This document shows positions 32,521 through 33,847 of a stretch of DNA of 33,847 nt, one piece after another. This DNA is from Rhizophagus sp. LPA8_4_AMF (lineage: Eukaryota > Glomeromycota > Glomeromycetes > Glomerales > Glomeraceae): positions 1 to 33,847 of the forward strand of contig JADRCO010000436.1 of NCBI GenBank assembly GCA_021464525.1, read 5' to 3'. The notes under the pieces are model-generated. The model saw only the letters and a list, made by a program, of their open reading frames with translations. It searched no databases and was not told where the DNA came from. How positions within the stretch are numbered: position 1 is the stretch's first letter; each line of letters begins with the position of its first letter. The translations under genes were made by a program, and so were the position numbers.

Positions 32521-33793
32521 GTGTTTCGTTTTATTTTGAAACTTTTTTAATTTTTTTAGTTAATTGTTTCTTCTTGTAAATATTTTATATATAATATATA
32601 GATTATATAATTAATAAATTTAATTCAGTAACTGATTTTGAAAAATTTTGAATATCCAATTTTAATAAATTGTAATATTTATACAAATCGGTTTATTTTT
32701 ATTGATAAAAATTGTATCAAAAGTTATCAATCGGTATGCTGATAGTAACAAATCAGATACCAATAGGGAGTATCCTATTGGTAACTATTGTAATATACCC
32801 TGATTGTACTCTATTTGAATACTCTGATTGGAACCTTAATGTCCTCCTTTTACGTCAAATTTTGGCAGCAATCGGGATTCTAAATTTTAGTAAATAAAAA
32901 AAAATAGGGGACCAATCAGGTGGAAATCAGATTCCTGATTTCCACCTGATCAGTCTCTTATTTGACATTGTTTGACTAGTGATTGTAAATATAATGGCTT
33001 AATTTTTAAGTAAGAATAGAATAGTCAATATTGATTTTATAGATATGATCTTACCACCATTCAATTCGCTTCGATTAAAGCTTTCAAATAAACTATAAAT
33101 CATCAGATTCTGATTACTAAATGTTGAGATATCTTTAAAATACTTTTATTATTAAATTTTAATAATGTAGATAATTATTTAACATCTAATTCGACTATTT
33201 TAACTTTTGGAAGGCTAAAGTCAAATTAATTTCAACCATTTTGACTATTTTTGATAGTTAAAATTAACCTAATTTTGACTTCATGTATAGACACAGCCAA
33301 TGTTCAAATTTCACATCCAAAAAAATATAAAATTAATTATATCTAAAATCCTAGTTTAATAATGTCTTAACAAAATTAATAAACAAATTTATTTCCTATG
33401 ACTTATAATTACAAAGTTACATTAATCACAGGAAATTCTGTCATTCCAGTAATCCTAATACAATTAATCACCTTATAATTAGATACAGTACCAACATTAC
33501 ACAAAAAACATATCTAAGAAATTATATATAGTTTCATGATGCTTTACCCCTTTATAATTAATGCATAATAAGATATATTTATATATAGGGTGTAATTGTC
33601 CATGTTATTTTAACATTACGGCATTATAATGGTATAATATATTGTACTAATATCAATTCAAGTATCCTATATCAAAATATATTTACCATAATGCAATAAT
33701 GCTAATATGTTAAATTTATATATGGTGACCACCTATGTTGATGTAGGCATAATAGCTGAAGTTTCTTTGTGATTACAAGTTTTTTTATAATTA
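32521..33793. other. AT-rich DNA with inverted repeats
   Basis: No gene is supported; the 61-codon frame at 32712 has no family. It contains short hairpins: ACCAATAGG/CCTATTGGT (around 32759-32782) and the perfect stem described separately. At about 33590-33740 an imperfect foldback (TTTAACAT..GGCATTATAATGG against a right-hand partner with CATAATGCAATAATGC) may be another decayed MITE. Confidence 0.4.
32915..32950. repeat. Perfect 16-bp hairpin with 4-nt loop
   Basis: ATCAGGTGGAAATCAG at 32915-32930 is followed by ATTC and the exact complement CTGATTTCCACCTGAT at 32935-32950. No gene ends next to it, so a role in transcription termination is not supported. It may be a recent inverted duplication or fused element ends. 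Confidence 0.85.
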
Positions 33794-33847
33794 GGGGAGT
33801 GACACTTATTACGTAATTATTAAAGGGGGGGAGGGAGATAGTTAAAA
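33794..33847. mobile_element. Tourist-like MITE, left end, cut by the window edge
   Basis: TTA at 33791-33793 precedes GGGGAGTGACACTTATTACG, then TAATTATTAAAGG, a G-rich tract and AGATAGTTAAAA. The same sequence, diverged, occurs in reverse at the right end of the MITE at 5374-5552 (ACACTTATTACGTAATTATT, then AGATAGTCAAAA). The rest of the element is outside the window. Confidence 0.65.

Overview
The window looks like an AT-rich fungal nuclear chromosome segment. The style fits an early-diverging filamentous fungus of the Glomeromycotina (arbuscular mycorrhizal) type: short 53-89 bp GT-AG introns, very AT-rich intergenic DNA, many small inverted-repeat elements and minisatellites, and single large fungal-type genes set in repeats. 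This assignment is an inference from style and protein similarity, not a database match.

Layout. 1-9300 is repeat territory. It holds a decayed hAT transposase end, a 120-bp tandem array interrupted by a small element with an 8-bp target duplication, a hAT-like non-autonomous element filled with a 57-bp minisatellite (3650-5282), two back-to-back Tourist-like MITEs, a pogo-like MITE, a Polinton-type DNA polymerase B fragment and decayed coding traces. 9341-11123 (minus) is a complete five-exon sterol O-acyltransferase of the ARE1/ARE2 (MBOAT) family. 11587-24974 (minus) is a complete 21-exon TRA1/TRRAP gene, encoding the 3974-residue pseudokinase scaffold of SAGA and NuA4. All exon phases close and the reading frame is continuous. 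24975-25417 is its upstream region. 25420-26133 is a MITE with a second hAT-like MITE inserted into its end.

26747-32520 is the most unusual part. It is a tandem array with a period of about 108 bp. Each unit consists of a 3' splice-site-like tract, a 35-36 nt mini-exon-like block that reads roughly E-I-S-S-x-L-D-T-E-S-H-R, and a GTAAGT-like donor. This array is split by a 4221-bp DNA transposon (27318-31538) with perfect 18-bp terminal inverted repeats, a 4-bp ATAG target duplication and a long intronless transposase gene. The transposase appears truncated by one in-frame TAA that cuts off a homeodomain-like C-terminus. 32520-33847 is AT-rich DNA with hairpins and the left end of a third Tourist-like MITE.

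The two housekeeping genes lie head to tail with 463 bp between them and have no obvious functional link. TRA1 is a nuclear activator-binding scaffold and the acyltransferase makes sterol esters in the ER. The rest of the window is a record of transposition, and several insertions can be ordered by nesting and by reconstructed empty sites.
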